Part shown: in pieces, positions 48,236 through 58,754 of the stretch
Position numbering within the stretch: the first letter of the stretch is position 1
Layout: the number at the start of each line of letters is the position of its first letter
Source: Gnetum montanum
Lineage: Eukaryota > Streptophyta > Gnetopsida > Gnetales > Gnetaceae
Direction of reading: 5' to 3'
Length of the DNA: 64,000 bases
Assembly (NCBI GenBank): GCA_015680685.1
Contig: MNCI01025116.1
Coordinates: 435,039 to 499,038, forward strand
The notes under the pieces: model-generated
The model's database searches: none
Seen by the model: only the letters and a program-made list of their open reading frames with translations
What the model was told of the DNA's origin: nothing
Translations under genes and position numbers: made by a program

Positions 48236-48777
48236 GATGTGCTAATTTTAGGCCATTTTGGGCCATTGCTAGTTTTAGGCCATTTCAGGCTCTTGCTAGT
48301 TTTAGGCCATTTCGAGCCATTGTTAGTTTTAGACCATTTTGGACCTCAGCTAGTTTTAGGCCATTTTGGGCCATAGCTAGTTTTAGTCCATTTCGGGCCT
48401 TCGCGTAGCATAGTTTCAAGCCATTTCGAGCCATTGCATAGGCATGCCAAAAGGATGGTATGTTAACAAAGAAAATGGTGATGAATGTACAAAGGATGGT
48501 AACTAGGCAGGAAGCAGTAGGGTTGCTAAGCTATGCGTAGCTGCTTCTTGACCCATCGTGGATTCAACGGAACATAAGGTCAAGGTGTTTTTCTAGGGCC
48601 CTCGTTCACATCATTGTCCCCCGCTTGGAAGGGCAACTTAACCAATGTGCTTTCATTTTGGTAACTGGCTTGCTGAGCCGATTCTCCCACTGGATGGTTA
48701 ATGTGTGCGTAAGTAGGCACTTCATTCTCAGAGGTTACGACCTTTGAGCCTTGCTCCATGCCTATGTTATTAATTGC
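48236..48777. other. Spacer with TTTTAGGCCATTT repeats
   Basis: 48236-48440 holds about seven units of the form GCTAGTTTTAGGCCATTTTGGGCCAT, about 30 bp each, with GGCC pairs that can fold into small hairpins. The remainder to 48777 is the decayed linker after the protease (reverse strand) and carries no clear domain. Confidence 0.65.
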
Positions 48778-49680
48778 CTACACTGCTACCTCGTTACCAT
48801 GGATCACCACCTCCCTGCCTATGTACGGTAGGTGGATTTCCTGATGAATGGATGAAGAGACAACCCTAAGTTGTGCTAACCATGACCTCCCTAGGATTAG
48901 GTTAAACCTGGGCATTTCCTCAACTACGATGAACATTGTGTTTGTGGGGAACTGATCCCCTGCCATGAAGTCTATGTGAACTGTGCCTTTCACCATGACC
49001 CATGCTTCATTGAATGACCTCAGGCATGATGTCACTATGGGTTTGATCTGGTCGACCAAGCCCAACTTGTCCACAATAGGAAAGGGGATGACGTTCGTGG
49101 CAGCCCCATCATCAACATGTACCCTTCGGATCCGGTGTTGGCCGACCAGAATTATGATGAATAGAGGTGTCGTAGTCATTTGACCCCTCTCGAGATCTTC
49201 CCTAATGGAGTCGTCACTGAAAGTCAATTGAGACGGTTTTGGTTCTATGGGTGAGGAGGGAAGCATGACCAAGTGGATCACTTCCTCTTCCATTGGCATG
49301 TCTTTGTTGACCAAAATCACTGTCAACATGCAGATCAAAGCCTCACGATGTGGGACAGATGTCATGATTAGGTCGTACAAGCTCAGTGTAGTGTTTTTCT
49401 ATTTTAGAGCTTGCTTGACCTGAGTGAGGGCATCAAAGAGGTCCTGGCCGCCTCCTTTTTTAACGCTTTCCTCTTCTTCTATTCATCCCAAAAGATGAAT
49501 TTTGCAAGGAGGGGTGATTTCAGATTTGGGTTTAGACCCTTTTTGATAGGCTGATGCAAACTGTGCAATTATAGTGATGTCCCTCTTTGGTGATGAGGGC
49601 ATAGATGCAAGGGGTGGAGATGTAGGCTTGGGAATACCTTGGGCAGTGCTTCCTCTTGATGTCTCACCTACGAAATGCAC
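48778..49680 (-). pseudogene. Aspartic protease of the nested element
   Basis: An open reverse-strand frame of 200 codons (49380-48778) with HRIRRVHVDDGAATN, the catalytic DDGA loop found in Tat-type elements, then VIPFPIVDKLGL, PRFNLILGRSWLAQL and IHLPYIGREVVIHG. The part to 49680 is the Pro/Ser-rich linker to gag, interrupted by stops. The domain itself looks intact, but it sits in a broken polyprotein. It would mature Gag-Pol in particles. Confidence 0.75.
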
Positions 49681-49708
49681 TCTTCATTTTTTAGGATGAG
49701 AAGGTTGT

Positions 49709-50335
49709 NNNNNNNNNNNNNNNNNNNNNNNNNNNNNNNNNNNNNNNNNNNNNNNNNNNNNNNNNNNNNNNNNNNNNNNNNNNNNNNNNNNNNNNNNNNN
49801 NNNNNNNNNNNNNNNNNNNNNNNNNNNNNNNNNNNNNNNNNNNNNNNNNNNNNNNNNNNNNNNNNNNNNNNNNNNNNNNNNNNNNNNNNNNNNNNNNNNN
49901 NNNNNNNNNNNNNNNNNNNNNNNNNNNNNNNNNNNNNNNNNNNNNNNNNNNNNNNNNNNNNNNNNNNNNNNNNNNNNNNNNNNNNNNNNNNNNNNNNNNN
50001 NNNNNNNNNNNNNNNNNNNNNNNNNNNNNNNNNNNNNNNNNNNNNNNNNNNNNNNNNNNNNNNNNNNNNNNNNNNNNNNNNNNNNNNNNNNNNNNNNNNN
50101 NNNNNNNNNNNNNNNNNNNNNNNNNNNNNNNNNNNNNNNNNNNNNNNNNNNNNNNNNNNNNNNNNNNNNNNNNNNNNNNNNNNNNNNNNNNNNNNNNNNN
50201 NNNNNNNNNNNNNNNNNNNNNNNNNNNNNNNNNNNNNNNNNNNNNNNNNNNNNNNNNNNNNNNNNNNNNNNNNNNNNNNNNNNNNNNNNNNNNNNNNNNN
50301 NNNNNNNNNNNNNNNNNNNNNNNNNNNNNNNNNNN
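49709..50335. other. Assembly gap (627 N)
   Basis: A run of N inside the gag C-terminal region of the nested element. Any frame shown crossing it is meaningless there. Confidence 0.95.
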
Positions 50336-52185
50336 GCTTGGCCTTGGTCGCCACAGAGGCCACTGTGGTTGTTGGGGCCTTACCCTTGTCCTTCTTTGTG
50401 AAGGTGTTTTTGTAGGTGATGTAGGCTGGGTCTTTGCTTGCCTTGGCTGCGTACTGTATACTCTTAGTTTGAGTGAAGGCTTGACTAAGAGTGCGAGGGG
50501 CGAGGTAGTATAGTTTAGACTTGATAAAGTCATTCATTACACCCTTAAAGATGGCTAGCAAGTGGGCCTCCGTGATGGGCTCATGGATTTTGTTAAGGGT
50601 TTCGCTCCAGCGCTGGATGAACTTCTGGACTGGTTCCATAGGATCCTGCTTCACGCTCATCAACTAGTCCAGCGTGGTTTCCACCTTTAAGTTATACTTG
50701 AAGCATGTCATGAACTAGGTCAAAAGCTCCTCTAGAGTTGAAATGGATGAGCGTGGTAGTGCACGGTACCAATCCAGGGGTTTCCTGGCTAGGGACATAG
50801 CAAAGAAACGAATAATCATGTGTGGCCATTGTTGCAATAGAAGGGATTCCGATCTAAAGGTAATAAGATGTGCATTTGGATCTCCCTCCCCATTGTACTT
50901 CATGAAGTGGGGGAGGGACATCCCTGGGGGTCACGTCAGAGCAGGGATTGCAAGGCTGATGGGGTCGCCCTGGTAAAAGTCTATGACTTGTACCATGTCA
51001 GACCTAACAACTTTGAGGCATTTTATTTTCTTGGTGAGGGTTTGGATAAGCTAGAATGCTTGATCCAAACCCTGCGACAGTGTGGATGGTTGGGGAACTA
51101 CTGAGGAAGCTCCCATCTATGGAATGGCGAGCATGGCAACATGACCCATAGGCAGTACCATTGGGATAGCCCCCACGAATGGTGCTGCTTGCAATGTCCA
51201 CCACCCGGCGGGTGGTGCTGTTGGAGCAACAACCATGGTTTGAGCTACCGGATAGACTACTTGTGTCACTGGCAGAACAGACCATAGCCCCATGTTGGGC
51301 TATACCATTTGCAGGGTTTGGTAGGTCTGAGGGTGAACATAATGAGACATTTATGACAGTTGTGGAATAGCTGAAAAAGTGAATGGGGTCCACCATGTGG
51401 ATGGGCTCGAGCTTACCGTGGTGGATGGAACTAATGTGAACGTAGGAATTGAAATAGAAGTTACGTACAATTGTGAAGTAGGTACAGTATGAGTATACGG
51501 TAGGGTAGCCGTGATCGGTGTGTGATGCACTATAGGAATGGGCTGATGAAAAGTTTGTGGAGGCATAGTTGCTGCAAATGAAACAGGGAAATAAGGACGT
51601 TGATGTGTTGGGAAGGTGACATGGCTACCCATTGTAGTTGTGATTGTAGGCTACGGGAGTGTAGGCTGGATCAAAAAGGGAGCGGTGACAGACAATGGAT
51701 TGGACTAGAAGGACTAGGTAGAAGGGATAGGAATGGGGTTGGTTTGACCTCCCTCGTCATATTTGGAATCGAGTTCCTCCTATCCATCTTGGAAGGCATC
51801 ATCCTGGTTAGACACTATGTTCTGTTGCTCCCTAAGCCTAGCCAATTGGATTATCTAGTCTAGAAGCCTTTGATTTGCTTGTGTCAAAGGTATGGAAACA
51901 TCAGGAGTGGGAACAAACTCCTTCCTGTCGTAGTAAGTGAACTCGAAGCTACATTTTCCTTTGAACTTGTGTACATCCAAAGGCAAGTTTTACCTGAACT
52001 TTTACACAAAGGAAGTTATAGCACTCATGTTGCTGGGCCAAGCCCTCAGGTCCCCGATTTTGGATCTTGAGTGATCGACATGTTTCTAGTATTGGGTTCA
52101 GTGGTTGTTCAACACCAGCAATGCCTTGAACCATGATGGGAACCTCAACGTTGAAGGTGTTAGCAGCGGTAGTTGCAGAAGTCAT
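50336..52185 (-). pseudogene. Gag of the nested element
   Basis: Probable start ATG 52185 (MTSATTAANTFNVEV). A Gln/Arg-rich helix region lies near 51840-51900, a Pro/Thr-rich stretch at 51351-51632, and the gag core at 50921-50360: LPHFMKYNGEGDPNAHL, KPLDWYRALP, then KFIQRWSETLNKIHEP. A Lys-rich part follows and runs into the N gap. Stops near 50715 and 50660 and frame changes around 51000-51350 break it. It would form the particle shell and bind element RNA. Confidence 0.75.
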
Positions 52186-52287
52186 TGTTACTAAGCTAGG
52201 CAGTTCTACAAATGGAGAAAGCAAAGAAATTAGAAAGCTAAACTGTTTTGCAAACAAGAAGAGTAGAGAAGTTGGCAAGCAATCAAA

Positions 52288-52600
52288 AAGGGCGTTATGT
52301 CTTTTCGGGCTCCTGAGGAACTATCGAGGCGACTGATCTGTACCACACAATGCATAAAAAACCGCAAAAAGGTGTCACATTTATGCTTGTGTGCGATAGG
52401 GTACAGAACATGTGCAAGACTACCACGAAATAGGTAGGTCAACTGGCAATCGTAGGTTTTATGTCTTGTAGGGTTCCCAAGGAACCGTCGAGGTGATCGA
52501 TCTGCACCGCACAATGCGTAAACAACCATAGATAGGTGTCAAGGTTACGCTAATGCATATCAGGGTGCAAAAGGCTTACAGGACTACCGTGACATGCAGA
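52288..52600. repeat. Two-copy tandem repeat in the leader of the nested element
   Basis: The block with TTATGTCTT, GGAACTATCGAGGCGA, CACACAATGC and AAGGTGTCA (52295-52378) recurs as TTATGTCTT, GGAACCGTCGAGGTGA, CGCACAATGC and AGGTGTCAA (52460-52542). Units are about 165 bp. It lies between gag ATG and PBS, the same place as the larger duplication in copy E. Confidence 0.75.
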
Positions 52601-52613
52601 AAAGACACCAAAA

Positions 52614-52632
52614 GGCCCTCCTTCTAGCGCCA
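52614..52632 (-). promoter_or_regulatory. Primer binding site of the nested element
   Basis: Reverse strand TGGCGCTAGAAGGAGGGCC, seven bases from the 5' LTR. It begins TGG, as expected for pairing with a tRNA ending CCA. I cannot name the tRNA from memory. The same site, decayed, is found at 20764-20790. Confidence 0.6.
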
Positions 52633-52639
52633 AAAAAAT

Positions 52640-54299
52640 TGTAGAGACCGAAAGCATCACTGAGGGGTCATCGACCGTTGACAGTCTTAACCCCGTTTCC
52701 ATTGGAGGGTCGTGCTGGATGGAATGGAAATAGGGTGCCCTAAACGGTTTGGTCGATCAGATAGGGACTTTGTTGGTGTTAATATAACCTTTTGCAACTA
52801 GGTAATTTGAAAAGGAAACTAATAGTACGAAGTAATGCTTAAATGTAAAAGAGATAGAAAATAGTGTAAAATGCAATAATAAGTAGGAGACAAAGTAAAA
52901 TGTAGTTAGAAAAATACACTGCTTCGAAGCTACGACTTCGCTCTCTCAAGATGGATATAATTGGTTGCACAACACTGAGAAGTGCAAAGATCCTGAGAGT
53001 AACCAAGAAGTATAGAGAAAGATGGCTATATGCTTGAACGCAGACTCAATTGTTAACAATGCAAAGTGCTACCAAGGTGGTAGAAAAGAGTAGAAAAAAA
53101 TTCCCATTGAGAGTGTTAACTATTTACAATGTTAAACAGAAATCTTACAATTATCATGGTCATAGTGCTGACATTTTTCTTGTCAGCCAACAAAATTGTT
53201 AGCTGACCAGATTGCTCAGAAAATTAGGATCAAGGGCCCTTCAAGCATTGCTCATTGGGGTATTTATAGGATTGAGGGTGCATGAAAGATGTGGTTTTGA
53301 TGCCACGTGCCCTAGGCTTATGCTGACCTTTCTATGTTGCACATGCCTACATGACCATTGGGCGAGTTTACCATGCTGTAATTACAAGCTTGGCATGTTG
53401 TAATTGCACTGTCAGAGCAATGATGTGATTAGGTGGAGTGCATTGATGTAGCGTAACTGCTTACCATGCTTTGCTATACTTTGTAGCATAGCATGTTTGG
53501 CATGGTGTAGCATCTTGTTACACTATGCTATACTACGCAGCGTAGCGTAGTCACCAGTTTGAAGTAAAAAATTTGCATTGTGTCCCGCTGCATGCATTGA
53601 AAACCTTTGAAGCGCGCTGACTATTTGTTGCATTTTTCCTATGCTATGCTACGCTACGTAGTGTATCATAGTGTAATAGTTATCCTTAGTTGCAAAAAAC
53701 ATCACCAATTTGCAAACTTTGCCTTTTGCACTACGAAGCTTGCGAACTTGCTGATGCTACCCTTTGAGATGCCTTCTATCACTTTTACAGAATTGCTATG
53801 CCTCGCTGCACCATGTAGCTTAGCGTAGCGTAGCAGCAAACATGACCTACTTTTTCCACGTTTGCCACTTTCTGACGGAAGGAGACATTGCTGAAGGACT
53901 TGAAGTCAAGCGAGGGGACTGACCGTCTAGCTTTTGCTATGTTGTGCTATGCTGCATAGCACTTTGCTTCTACAAACATCTTTTGAAGTCTGCTATGCTA
54001 CATAGCATAGCATAGCGTAGCAAAACTCCTTGACTTAGAAAATTTTCTAAAGCATTTTGTGTGTTCTGAGCACCACCAACAATTCCACGCACCACTCCTA
54101 AGTGCGCTGTCGACTAGATGAACTACTCAGGTGGGCAAGCTAGAGAGTCCATTTAGCCTATTGAAACTTGGGGTAGAAAACTTACCTAACTGGACAGTCT
54201 AAACATCAAAGCATCCATCTCCTGAAGAACTACCGTAACGCTGCGCGAATTGCAGAGACTTGGTGAAGCAAGCGTGCCCTTGAATTTTGGGGTGTTTCA
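52640..54299 (-). repeat. 5' LTR of the nested element
   Basis: 1660 bp, homologous over its whole length to 38407-40052. The reverse-strand TATA box CCTATAAATA is at 53261-53270. Palindromic GCTACGCTACGTAGTG-type repeats occur at 53440-53560, 53640-53670 and 53990-54020. Confidence 0.85.
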
Positions 54300-54304
54300 G
54301 CCAT

Positions 54305-55136
54305 GAATTTTGTGCTACCATTGCAATCACCAATCTAATTGTATCATGCCTTGCAATAGGAGCAAAGACTTTTTTATAGTCAATCCCATACTCTTGCTTG
54401 TATCCCTTAGCCACTAATCGCACCTTATACTTGTCAACTTCACCAATCTCCTTTAGTTTTATTTTGAAGATCCATTTCACACTAATGGTTTTGTGCCCTT
54501 TTAGAAGATTAACCAACTCCCAAGTATCATTTCTCTCAATTCCTTCAATCTCACCCTGCATTGCCTTTCTCCATTTTGATTCTTAAATAATACTTTCAAA
54601 AGTTGTGGGATCACAATATGCAAACAAAGAAAAATGGATGATTGGATCATTAGATTGGTCAATCCCAGTTACCTCATAATCCATCATCCATAAGGGTATT
54701 TTTTGAATATGGTGAGATTTAGCTGCTACTATTTTTGGTGAAGTCTCAGCCTCCATAGTTCTTTGTGTTGTGAAGTCTATAGTTCTAGGTTCTTGGTGCT
54801 ATGAAGTCTATAATTTTGGGTTTTGCGGTTTTGAGTATTGCGAAGTCTGTAGTTTCACTATTAAAAATAATTGAAGTAGGCTACTATCCATTCCAATTCC
54901 AAGTGCTTTCTTCATCAAAGATGACATCTTTGCTAGTCACAATCTTCTTTGTTAGAGGATTATACAATTTATATTCTTTGGATGCTTCACTTACTCCAAG
55001 AAAGACACATTTTCATTCTTATCCTCCAACTCTTCCTCTTCTCATCAAGGATATGTGCATAGGAAATGCAACCAAAGGTTTTGAAATGATCTACTGTTGG
55101 TTTCCTCCTAATCCAAGCCTTTTCTACTATCATGTT
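54305..55136 (-). pseudogene. Copia integrase-RT linker and RT N-terminal half
   Basis: Reverse strand: KCVFLGVSEASKEYKLYNP (the usual end of the copia integrase region) near 55000, then IERNDTWELVNLLKGHK, VKWIFKIKLKEIGEVDKYK, ARLVAKGYKQ as VRLVAKGYKQEYGIDYKKVF, and RHDTIRLVIAMVAQNSW, where the nested element interrupts the codon series. Stops occur around 54590-54800. Confidence 0.85.
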
Positions 55137-55847
55137 TCAAATGGAAATGGTGGAACTTCTATTGAAAACATGGATGCTCCAATTCACAACCTCCAGTCTT
55201 AATCTCTTTGGAATACTTCCTCTTGCCAAGAGGCTTCTCACCATATTGAGGATGGTTCTATTTTTCCTCTCTGATACACCATTTTGTTGTGGTGTATAGG
55301 GGGTTGTGAGCTTTCTCTGAATGCCATGATTCTCACAAAAAACATCAAACTCTTTTGAACAATATTCTCCTCCATGATCTGTATGAAGAGTCTTAATGAT
55401 ATTTCCAGACTCATTCTCAACCCATGACTTGAAGCTTTCAAATGCATTAAAAGCTTTAGACTTCTCCTTTAAAACATAAACCCAACAATTTTGAGTATAA
55501 TCATCAATGAAGGTGATCAAGTACCTCTTACCTCTATTTGAAGATGGTTTTATTGGTCCATAAATGTTGAAGTGAACCAATTCAAGGACATTCTTTGCTC
55601 TCCATGATTTTCCCTGAAAGAATTGAGAACAATGTTGTTTACCATCAACACATTCTTCACAAACTTCAAAAGGAATTGTAATTTGAGGAAGACCAATCAC
55701 CATATTTTTCTCTTGCAAAGTTTTTAATCCTCCAAAAGTCAAGTGGCCATAGTGAAAATGCCAAAGCCATGTTGGGTCTTTTACTTCGGCCTTTAAGCAA
55801 GACTGAGCCCTTTCAATCCTCATTGGAAATAATTTTTTGGAGCTCAT
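55137..55847 (-). pseudogene. Copia GAG-pre-integrase and integrase
   Basis: An open frame of 236 codons: zinc-binding part WHFHYGHLTF to CEECVDGKQ (HHCC), then the core with LVHFNIYGPI, FIDDYTQNCWVYVLKEKS, TLHTDHGGEYCSKEF and TPQQNGVSERKNRTI. The first catalytic Asp (family HTDICGP) is Asn here, so the enzyme would be inactive even though the frame is open. The other Asp (TDHGGEY) and the Glu (SERKNRT) are present. Confidence 0.85.
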
Positions 55848-55859
55848 TTGAACAACTAT

Positions 55860-56160
55860 AATAGCTCCTCTTCAAGGATCATAAATTTCATAAGCACCCT
55901 TCTAAATGGTTATTACATAACCCTTCTTTAGCAATTTACTAGCACTTAACAAATTACTTTTCAAATTAGGAACATAAAAAACATTGGAAATTGTTTCTAC
56001 AAAACCATTCTTGGTTCTAATATTAATGTCCCCCTTTCCCATTACATTTAGAGTAGAAAAATTACCAAAACTTATTGCAGAATGAAAACTTTCATCTAAG
56101 TAAGAAAAAGAAGACTTACATCCACACATAGGATTGCTGCAACCAGTATCCACATACCGT
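55860..56160 (-). pseudogene. Copia aspartic protease
   Basis: VDTGCSNPMCG holds the catalytic DTG. FSTLNVMGKGDINI and VFYVPNLKSNLLSASKLL are the usual following blocks. A stop separates it from gag upstream, and one from integrase at about 55900. Confidence 0.8.
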
Positions 56161-56177
56161 ACATCTAACTAAGATTC

Positions 56178-57030
56178 TCAATTGACTTGAACCACCATCA
56201 ACAAAGTCTCAGACTCCTTCTCTTTTATAAAATTTGATTTCTCTCCTTTGTCATTGGACAGTTTAGTGTAGCATTTAGAATGATAGTGTTCATATTTATG
56301 ACATATAAAGCATTCCACATTAGATTTGTCAACTTGTCCTTTGCCTTTGCCTTGAAATTTATCACTATCTCCTTTAAAATGTCTACTACCATCTCTATTG
56401 CATTGATCTCCTCTTCCTCTACCTCTTCCTATACCTCTTCCTCTTGAGGAATATGTAAAAGTAGAAGCCTTCAAAGCTTGCTCTTTAGAAATTGAATTTC
56501 GATTCATCTTCTATTCATGGACTAACAAAGAACTTTGAAGTTCATCAAAGGAGAGTGTATCAACATCTTTGGATTCTTCAAATGAACAAACAACATAATC
56601 AAACTTGGGGGATAAGGAAAGCAATATCTTCTCAACAATAATCACATCCTCCATCTTCTCACCATGGAATTGCATGTTATTGGCTATCCCCATTATCCTT
56701 GCATAATAGTTGGTAATAGACTCCCCATCTTTCATTTATAGAGTCTCAAAATCCCTTCTCAAGGCCTAAAGCTATGCACACTTTACTCTTGAAGACCCCT
56801 AATATTTCTTCTTCATAGAATCCAAAATATCCTTAGAAGTTTCATTGCTATAAGGAGTCTCTAGGATAGAACAATCAATTACTTGAAATAAATAATTCTT
56901 TGCCTTCAAATATTTTAGCCTTAGTCTCTTTAGCTTCTTTCTTTGTTCATCTATGAGTGCAACCTCAACTACGAGTGCTACTACACCATCTTCAACAACT
57001 TGCCAATACTATGCTCTTCTCTCTAGCCTC
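56178..57030 (-). pseudogene. Copia gag
   Basis: From right to left: a decayed N-terminal part (56740-57000); the UBN2-like block GESITNYYARIMGIANNM to SFDELQSSLLVHE (56511-56735); an Arg/Gly-rich stretch (RGRGIGRGRGRG); and the zinc knuckle CFICHKYEHYHSKC (CX2CX4HX4C). Two stops (near 56511 and 56736) break it. Confidence 0.8.
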
Positions 57031-57039
57031 CTAAACCAA

Positions 57040-57051
57040 GCTTTGATACCA
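57040..57051 (-). promoter_or_regulatory. Initiator tRNA-Met primer binding site (copia)
   Basis: Reverse strand TGGTATCAAAGC next to the LTR. The usual copia PBS is TGGTATCAGAGC, complementary to initiator tRNA-Met; one base differs. Confidence 0.8.
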
Positions 57052-57052
57052 T

Positions 57053-57414
57053 TGTCAACCTTTGAAGCTATGCACTACTAGCCTTAGATAAATTTTAGAG
57101 TCTAGAAACTGTTAGTGTAGGAACTATAAACAAATGGGCAAAAAAATAGTGCATAAAGAAACAAAACAGGGGAAAATAGAGGCAACTAAAACCTCACTTT
57201 ATTCAACTGATAATGGCCTTTAAATAGGCAAATACATCAATGGTAAAATGAGAGAAAATAGCAACTGAACCCTAATATGAAGTAACTTCTAAAGAAAGCA
57301 GTTACTACATGTTCAACCACCTAAAAGAAAAGCAACTAATCCCTAAAGAATAGGATAGTTCCTAAAGACTAGGACAAACAAAAAAACATGTTTAATAATT
57401 AAATACATTTAACA
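57053..57414 (-). repeat. 5' LTR of the copia element
   Basis: 362 bp, TGTCAACC to TTTAACA on the plus strand, followed by the target duplication TGGAT. It matches the left LTR apart from the tandem expansion there and a few indels. Confidence 0.85.
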
Positions 57415-57419
57415 TGGAT

Positions 57420-58486
57420 ATGACTTCGTAATCATAGGTTGAAAGTTCTATGGGTGGATTCTGAATTTAGGCATCTAAGATTGGTATTATATAGGTTCTA
57501 ATATCCTATAGGCTTCAATTTAATAACATGTATATCTTTATATTTAGATGTATAAATATGCATATAGGATATAAGTGGTGCTCTATATATGTATCTAACC
57601 ATCATCTTGGTCTTGTGGGAAAAAAGGAAAAAAGAAAGCTAGCTATCTATTTTTTCATATCTTATTTTTTATTACTTAATCAATTATTAATAAGAATTCC
57701 TAAACACAGGGATACAATACAATGATTTCACTATGACTCTTGTTACAAATTAAAATTTTTCATAGGTTTAATTATTTGATTTGAATGTGTTTAATGATTT
57801 AATGCTACCAAAGATATTTCAATAAGTTATTTTTAATTTCATACACTAAATGATGCATTATATTATTGTTGCTATTCTACTTAAATAAAATTTACTCGTT
57901 AAAAGTATTCTTTTTCAAGTTTTGTATCATTTTTCATTTCAATGGATGCTATATATTTAAAAAAATAGTATTATTTTATTAAATATTAATAATATTATTT
58001 TATTTTCTTTACGTATTTCATAAACTTTAACCATGACTAAATTTATTTTTAGAAGTTTTATAGAGGTGAAGCACATAAGCTATTTAAATAGAATTGAATC
58101 TCTTTCAACTTTTCCCTTGTCCCTACCCAACATATTGATATGGATTTTTAAAGGTTTTCATGTGATCATTACTTGGCAATAGAACCTATGCCATCATCCA
58201 ATGGCAAACAAATGGCTACCACTTAGCATCATCTCATATGCATTCATAAATAATAAATAATTCAATCAATTTCACACCCAATTTTGTGCTTTCATTTGAC
58301 ACATTTTAACTGAAATCTTATTTTATTTTATATTGAAAACATTGCAAAGTCAAATCCTAAACTCAAATCTTATTTTTCTTCTACATTGAAAATATTACCA
58401 AACTAAATTTCATACATAAATCTTATTTTCATTTGTGCCAATGAACACATGCAATTTCCCAAGTAAGATTTAAGTAGTAGCATTTT
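57420..58486. other. AT-rich spacer, nothing recognised
   Basis: Strongly AT-rich. The frame at 57528-57725 has no recognisable domain. No termini or RNA genes were seen. It may be flank or 5' part of the LINE fragment that follows. Confidence 0.45.
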
Positions 58487-58754
58487 ATGATAGATTATGT
58501 TATCGCTTTAAAATATCTAACTGATCGAGAAAAAGATTCACAAAAAAAAACTTTTATTTTCTTTAAATATTTTTTGAAGACCTATGATTCTATCATTTTA
58601 AACAAGTTATTAAGGTACTTGGAAAATCTAGAACTTCCCATTACATTGTTATTTGCTATCCAAAATCTTTATAAAGAGGTATGCATTTACTTCACAAATG
58701 GATAAGAAAGAATTATATCTAATGTTTCTATTAGTGTTAAATAAGGATGTTCTC
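58487..58754 (+). pseudogene. LINE reverse transcriptase fragment
   Basis: The plus strand gives TYDSIILNKLLRYLENLELP, then FAIQNLYKEVCIYFTNG and SVK-stop-GCSL, the region just before the QGCPLSP box of non-LTR RTs. An LTR fragment begins at 58755 and cuts it there. It is related to the LINE fragment at 22500-23885. Confidence 0.7.

Larger units (their letters stand above)
38407..54299 (-). mobile_element. Nested Tat/Ogre-like Ty3/gypsy element with an antisense gene
   Basis: A complete insertion of 15893 bp: LTRs at both ends, TG/CA termini, GCCAT target duplication, PBS at 52614-52632 and PPT at 40053-40066. Read from right to left: 5' LTR, duplicated leader, gag, protease, an oppositely directed gene (about 43300-48150), RT, integrase, PPT, 3' LTR. 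The RT box YVDDIAVKSK and the protease DDGAATN are typical of the Tat lineage. RNase H is almost wholly deleted near 41580. The two LTRs differ by roughly one base in ten in their first part, mainly transitions, so the insertion is not recent. Confidence 0.85.
36796..57414 (-). mobile_element. Ty1/copia element (Tork-like), split by a nested element
   Basis: LTRs at 36796-37211 and 57053-57414 both start TGTCA and end AACA. The 5-bp duplication TGGAT is present at 36791-36795 and 57415-57419. Order from right to left: 5' LTR, tRNA-Met PBS, gag, protease, integrase, RT, RNase H, 3' LTR, the Ty1/copia order. Removing the nested 15893-bp element and its duplicated GCCAT leaves 4721 bp, a normal copia length. 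Several stops make it inactive. It landed 437 bp downstream of the P450 stop codon. Confidence 0.9.

Noticed and set aside
47917-48266. Minus-strand frames of 66-97 codons
   Set aside because: They overlap the end of the plus-strand antisense gene and the TTTTAGGCC repeat; low-complexity and without domains.
49668-50663. Frames of 246-331 codons on both strands across 49709-50335
   Set aside because: They cross 627 undetermined bases. Only the gag part before the gap on the minus strand has recognisable sequence.
38407-54299. An independent insertion covering 42.7-48.7 kb as the source of the antisense gene
   Set aside because: I looked for TG/CA ends with a target duplication at both edges and found none, and copy E shows the same protease/antisense-gene adjacency. 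It cannot be fully excluded from one complete copy.
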